Positions 33,277 to 37,740 of a stretch of DNA of 37,740 nucleotides are shown piece after piece. Position 1 is the first letter of the stretch, and each line of letters starts with the position of its first letter. Made by a program: the position numbers and the translations under genes. The notes below the pieces were generated by a model. The model was given only the letters and a program-made list of their open reading frames with translations, did not search any database and was not told the origin of the DNA. Source of the stretch: Entamoeba invadens IP1. Taxonomy: Eukaryota > Evosea > Mastigamoebida > Endamoebidae. The stretch is from assembly GCF_000330505.1 (NCBI RefSeq), contig NW_004191601.1, forward strand, positions 17,048 to 54,787, written 5' to 3'.

Positions 33277-36200
33277 ATGCGAAGTAAAACATCTTCCTTG
33301 TATGTCTTATTTATATGTTATATACTATCAATGATCACTTCTGTTAGAGCTTCATGTCCTTCTAATTTGGTACAACAGTCTTTTATTCAATCCAAAAATT
33401 GCACTTTAAATGAAACATTGACAATAACAGGTTCTATACAAGCACCTACAATATACATGTTAAATAATGTTTCAACACTAAACATAACAGGAATGCTGTT
33501 TTGTCAAAATGCTTCAATTGTAAATGTCACACAAAGATCAACACTTTATACAACAAAGATTACTTTGAAAGATCAATCACATTTCAATTTATATGATAAT
33601 TCGATTTTAGACACACAAATTATTAACCTATTTAATGAATCACAATTTACCATTTCAGACATATCTGTCATTAAATCAATTTATAGAATTAATTTATACA
33701 ACAAATCAATATTCATTTTTAAAACTCTTGGATTTACAAAGGCTTATTTTACTATATCTATTGGTGACAACGCAATTTTTAAAATGGAACATGGTTTCAA
33801 AAAAAAGAGTTTAGGAAATGTAATATCGAGAGGAAACGGGATTGTTTTTCTTGACTCCATAATACGTGCCCTATTTTTTACTTTTTATGAAAATTCTACA
33901 CTCCATTTAAACTCAAATGCTACAATTGAAAGTTTGGATCTTTTTGATTTTAAAGAAAACACGACTTTTGAAATGGACAATTATTCAAGTTTAAAACTTG
34001 CCAATTCTTTTCATTTCAATGGGAATTCAACTATGTTGTTACATGAGCATTCTTTTGTCAATTCAATTCAAGACATAAGTTTTGGTGGAAATAGCACTTT
34101 CATGATGTTTTCAAAATCGAGTATCAATTCAACATTGGATATCAATATTAATGGTAATTCAACTTTCACAATGAATTCTAGTGAAATCACTTCAGTAACA
34201 AACTGTTTTTATTTAAGTAACAATGCTACTTTTTTAATGTACAACGATGCTGTCATCAAAAACGTTACACAAATTGAAATCAACAATGGAAAGCACACAT
34301 TTAAAATGAACAACAATTCTTTTGTGAATGCCTCTAATTTCAAAATCACAAATGGCACTTTTGTGTTAAATGGAAATGATGATAGAAATAGTGTTAACAG
34401 TACAAACTTATCTTGTATCAACAATGGCACGATAGTTGTGACAAATACTTCACATTTTAACATTTTGAATTCTACAATATTCAATTTTTGTAACATAAAC
34501 GTAATTAAAAGGACAATCAGGGATTTGCCAATCTTTTTTATTTATCAAATAAATACAACCATTTTTACTTTTCAAAGTTCATATGAAGTGGATTTGGTTT
34601 ATTCTATAATGCCAATTCGAACAACGCTTCCACGAGGAACTAAACTTCTTATAGATGGTCGCTTATTAAGACTGGGTTCTTCAAACAAGGTGTTTTGCCA
34701 TTTGATGAATGAAAATGGGTTTTATAATGAGCCATACTGTCCTTGTAGTTCTGTCAATTGTTATATCACTCCACTCAAAAACATTGCTCTTTTCAATTTA
34801 TATATTGATACACCACCAATAAACTCACATCAAAAAACCAATGAACTTGAGGAAGTACTTGACATTGAAAGTGTTTCAATCGAAAACAAAAAAGTTTCAT
34901 TTTATAAAACAGACAACTTTGTTTTATGTGTAAATTCACAACCATTAAAAATAATTACAAATATTTCGTCTTTAACAAAAACTGTTCTTCTTGTTTCAAC
35001 TCAATATTTTGTATTTAAAAAGGTAGTTTCACAGGCAATATACACAACAAACAATCATACCAAATATTTAATAAATCCAGAATGTGAGGATGGATTGCAT
35101 TTTAACACTGTAACACAAGAATGTGAAGAATGTACAGATTTAAATTGTCTTGGTTGTTCTTACAACACAAATGAATGTTTAAGATGCCAACAACATTATG
35201 ATATTGATATAAATGGAAGATGTGCAATAATACAAAATTGTTTGTTAAAACTATCAAATCGATGTTTGAAATGTTCTAAAGGGTATTCATTAGTTGCAGG
35301 TAGCTGTCAAAAGTCTACAAACTGTTTGATTCAAACTTTTGATGAAAAATGCCAAATTTGTGATTTAAACACTTTTAACATTAACAATACACAATGTTTT
35401 TATGCAGATAATAATACAAAATACACAAATCAAAATAATATAATAACTTGTGAAAGTGGTTATGTTACGAATTCCACAAATTGTCAAAAATGCTCAGAAA
35501 TGTACAAATCAAGTCTTCTTTGTGAAAATGGTCATCCCACAAAATGTGAAATAACAACTGAAATGAATTCAAATAAAAGGTGTGAAAATAAAAATTGTTC
35601 AATACCAAACGATCAAAACGGAAGGTGTTCGTCCCCAATTGCCAATTGCATTTTTATTACAAATTCAAAATGTTTGGAATGTGATAATAATTTGATTTCA
35701 AACAAAATGGAATGTCACACAAACAACGATTTGTTATGCACAAACCAGAGTTCGGTTTCGTGTTTGAGATGTGAAGACTTTTATTTTTACAGTTCATCAA
35801 CAAACAAATGTGAAAAATGTGATCTAAATTGTATGACTTGTGTCATTGATTCGACTCGTTGTATTACATGTCCATTGGGATATTATCTCTCAAATAACAC
35901 ATGCAATACAAATGCCAAATTGGTTGGAATTTGCACACAACTATTATCATCTGGTGGATGTGTTAAATGCATTGAAGGGTATTACAGAAATGGGTTGGAT
36001 TGTAATAAATGTGATATTTCATGTGCATCATGTAACACAAATTTAAGGTGCTTGACTTGTAATATAACGAATTACAAAACATCGAGCGGAGATTGTAAAT
36101 CACAAAGTAGTTTAATAGGATGCGATGTGAATGTTACACAATATGGATGCACGCGATGTAAAGATGGGTATTTCCAAGTCAACACAAATGAATGTGATAA

Positions 36201-37740
36201 ATGTGACATGACGTGTTTAACGTGTTCTTCATATGGAATTTGTGAATCGTGCATATCATCGGAAGTTTTGCTTTCAAACGGAAAATGTGTTAATCTTTCT
36301 CAAATATTAGAATGCAATGAAATATCAAACTCAAAATGTATTAAATGTTCATTCTGGAATGCACCAAGTTTGGATGGGACTTATTGTGAAAAACATACTG
36401 TGTGGTGGGTCATACTTGTTATCGTTCTGTTTATTATTATTGTACTAACATTATTTATAATAATATTAGTTTTTACAGTAAAGCACATTTTGAAAAAAAT
36501 TCACACAAAAGAGTTGGAAAAAACAACAACAATATTTAAAATGGAAAAATCAAATATTAATTTTGTACCACTTGCAAACCACATTTGTGTCTCCTCAAAA
36601 ACACTCAATTTCAATTCAGAAATCGATGAGATCCCGGTTGAAAGTGAGACAAAGATGGTGTTTTGCGTTGGAAACGCATCCAGAAACGTCTTAAAAATCC
36701 AATTTACCATGACAACACAAATTGACAAATTTACAATAAGGGTATCACCAGAAGTCGTCATGTTAAAAAAGAAGTTTGCGTGCGAATTTTCAATATATTT
36801 GACACCAAAGTGCACATGCCAAATAAATAACAAAATTTGCATTGTCTCAAAAAATCTCAAAACTAACGTCGAAAATACGAATGAAATTCTAATGATTGGA
36901 GTAACAAGTCAATCAACTCGCATTGACTTCGACGAGTTGAACGAAGAATACAAATTGGGAGAAGGGTCTTTTGGTGTCGTTTACAAAGGAAAATACAGAG
37001 GAAACGATGTGGCTATAAAGAAGATGAAACAAAGTGGAGAAAACAACACTTTAAATAACGATAAAAATGATGAAGAATTTGAAAAGGAAGTTGCGATGTT
37101 AGACAAATTTAGGTGTGAGTATATAGTCCACTTTTATGGCGCAGTGTTAATACCAAGTAAAATGTGTTTGGTCACCGAATTTGCGCAACATGGGAGTTTG
37201 AGTGATGTTATGAAAAAGTTTAAAAAGTGTGATATACAACAAAAAATGAAAATTAAAATGATGATTGACATCACGTATGGGATATCATATTTACATACCA
37301 ATGGAATTTTGCACAGAGACATCAAGCCTGAGAATGTCTTAGTATTTTCATTTGATCACAACAACAAAGTGAACGCCAAATTGACTGATTTTGGATCAAG
37401 TCGAAACATTAATATGTTAATGACCAATATGACATTCACAAAGGGTGTTGGGTCTCCAATATACATGGCACCTGAAATATTGAAAAGAGAAAAATACAAA
37501 AAGAGTGCTGATGTATTTTCATTAGCAATAACAATGTATGAATGTTTCACATGGACAAATGCATACCCCAAAGAACAATTCAAGTTTCCATGGACAATTG
37601 CAGAGTTTGTGATTAAGGGGTTGCGATTGCCAAAGCCAGATGAAATGAGTCAAAATGTATACAATATCATTGTCGGGTGTTGGGACAATGAACCAAAGAA
37701 GAGAAGTTTAACAGAAAATATTTTAGATGAACTTGAAACA
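33277..37740 (+). CDS. Transmembrane receptor-like protein kinase (TMK family), 3' end outside the window
   Basis: 1,488 codons are open from the ATG at 33277 to the window edge; an in-frame TAA directly precedes the ATG. Residues 1-26 are a signal peptide. Residues of about 30-520 are Asn/Ser/Thr-rich with many N-glycosylation sequons and a loose repeat (NGNSTFTM, NNATFLMY, KHTFKMNNNSF) suggesting a beta-solenoid. Residues of about 600-1040 are a CXXC-rich region typical of Entamoeba TMKs. A membrane helix spans about 1043-1068. The cytoplasmic part has a linker and then a TKL-type kinase domain with GEGSFG (1228-1233), VAIK (Lys1248), HRDIKPEN (Asp1348), DFG (1371-1373) and APE (1398-1400). 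All catalytic residues are present, so activity is predicted. TMKs are thought to sense the outside or the growth state; the ligand is unknown. The reading frame has no lesion. Confidence 0.95.
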   Translation, partial: MRSKTSSLYVLFICYILSMITSVRASCPSNLVQQSFIQSKNCTLNETLTITGSIQAPTIYMLNNVSTLNITGMLFCQNASIVNVTQRSTLYTTKITLKDQSHFNLYDNSILDTQIINLFNESQFTISDISVIKSIYRINLYNKSIFIFKTLGFTKAYFTISIGDNAIFKMEHGFKKKSLGNVISRGNGIVFLDSIIRALFFTFYENSTLHLNSNATIESLDLFDFKENTTFEMDNYSSLKLANSFHFNGNSTMLLHEHSFVNSIQDISFGGNSTFMMFSKSSINSTLDININGNSTFTMNSSEITSVTNCFYLSNNATFLMYNDAVIKNVTQIEINNGKHTFKMNNNSFVNASNFKITNGTFVLNGNDDRNSVNSTNLSCINNGTIVVTNTSHFNILNSTIFNFCNINVIKRTIRDLPIFFIYQINTTIFTFQSSYEVDLVYSIMPIRTTLPRGTKLLIDGRLLRLGSSNKVFCHLMNENGFYNEPYCPCSSVNCYITPLKNIALFNLYIDTPPINSHQKTNELEEVLDIESVSIENKKVSFYKTDNFVLCVNSQPLKIITNISSLTKTVLLVSTQYFVFKKVVSQAIYTTNNHTKYLINPECEDGLHFNTVTQECEECTDLNCLGCSYNTNECLRCQQHYDIDINGRCAIIQNCLLKLSNRCLKCSKGYSLVAGSCQKSTNCLIQTFDEKCQICDLNTFNINNTQCFYADNNTKYTNQNNIITCESGYVTNSTNCQKCSEMYKSSLLCENGHPTKCEITTEMNSNKRCENKNCSIPNDQNGRCSSPIANCIFITNSKCLECDNNLISNKMECHTNNDLLCTNQSSVSCLRCEDFYFYSSSTNKCEKCDLNCMTCVIDSTRCITCPLGYYLSNNTCNTNAKLVGICTQLLSSGGCVKCIEGYYRNGLDCNKCDISCASCNTNLRCLTCNITNYKTSSGDCKSQSSLIGCDVNVTQYGCTRCKDGYFQVNTNECDKCDMTCLTCSSYGICESCISSEVLLSNGKCVNLSQILECNEISNSKCIKCSFWNAPSLDGTYCEKHTVWWVILVIVLFIIIVLTLFIIILVFTVKHILKKIHTKELEKTTTIFKMEKSNINFVPLANHICVSSKTLNFNSEIDEIPVESETKMVFCVGNASRNVLKIQFTMTTQIDKFTIRVSPEVVMLKKKFACEFSIYLTPKCTCQINNKICIVSKNLKTNVENTNEILMIGVTSQSTRIDFDELNEEYKLGEGSFGVVYKGKYRGNDVAIKKMKQSGENNTLNNDKNDEEFEKEVAMLDKFRCEYIVHFYGAVLIPSKMCLVTEFAQHGSLSDVMKKFKKCDIQQKMKIKMMIDITYGISYLHTNGILHRDIKPENVLVFSFDHNNKVNAKLTDFGSSRNINMLMTNMTFTKGVGSPIYMAPEILKREKYKKSADVFSLAITMYECFTWTNAYPKEQFKFPWTIAEFVIKGLRLPKPDEMSQNVYNIIVGCWDNEPKKRSLTENILDELET

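Noticed and set aside
1..37740. CRISPR arrays, bacterial operons, riboswitches
   Set aside because: No regularly spaced repeats were found, and the spliced eukaryotic genes exclude a bacterial source.

Overview
The window looks like nuclear DNA of an amoeba of the genus Entamoeba, most likely the reptile parasite E. invadens. The evidence is the very AT-rich intergenic sequence, a 4.5 kb transmembrane receptor kinase with a CXXC-rich ectodomain, a CXXC-rich GPI-type surface protein resembling the Igl lectin subunit, a BspA-type leucine-rich repeat protein, and a Ras-like gene whose intron starts GTTTGT and ends TAG. The species assignment is inference; no rRNA or tRNA marker is present.

Layout. 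1-2.7 kb: AT-rich DNA with one short unrecognised gene fragment and small inverted repeats. 4.2-7.5 kb (minus): a decayed BEACH-domain gene. 7.5-10.9 kb: gene-free, with one relic that may be piggyBac-like. 10.9-14.1 kb (minus): a decayed hAT transposase gene. 14.4-17.0 kb: a transposon nest with a 155-bp TA-flanked MITE, a sequence of about 745 bp present twice on either side of a 100-N assembly gap, and an 852-bp TA-flanked element inserted in only one of the two copies. 18.0-18.2 kb (plus): a frameshifted Pmp3-type small membrane protein. 18.3-21.6 kb (minus): an AAA ATPase with one frameshift, plus a closely linked upstream reading frame. 22.16-22.38 kb: a second TA-flanked MITE. 22.6-24.3 kb (minus): an intact BspA-type LRR gene. 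26.3-28.3 kb (minus): the CXXC-rich surface protein, lacking an ATG and carrying one frameshift. 30.5-31.4 kb (minus): a spliced Ras-like gene in which nearly all nucleotide-binding motifs are altered but the CAAX box is intact. 33.3 kb to the end (plus): the receptor kinase, running off the window.

The genes form no obvious operon or pathway. Common threads are surface and signalling functions (receptor kinase, CXXC surface protein, Ras-like protein), heavy transposon activity and many broken genes. Only three genes appear intact as far as visible: the BspA protein, the Ras-like protein and the receptor kinase. Several lesions are single missing bases in or near short homopolymers, so some may be assembly errors rather than true pseudogenes.
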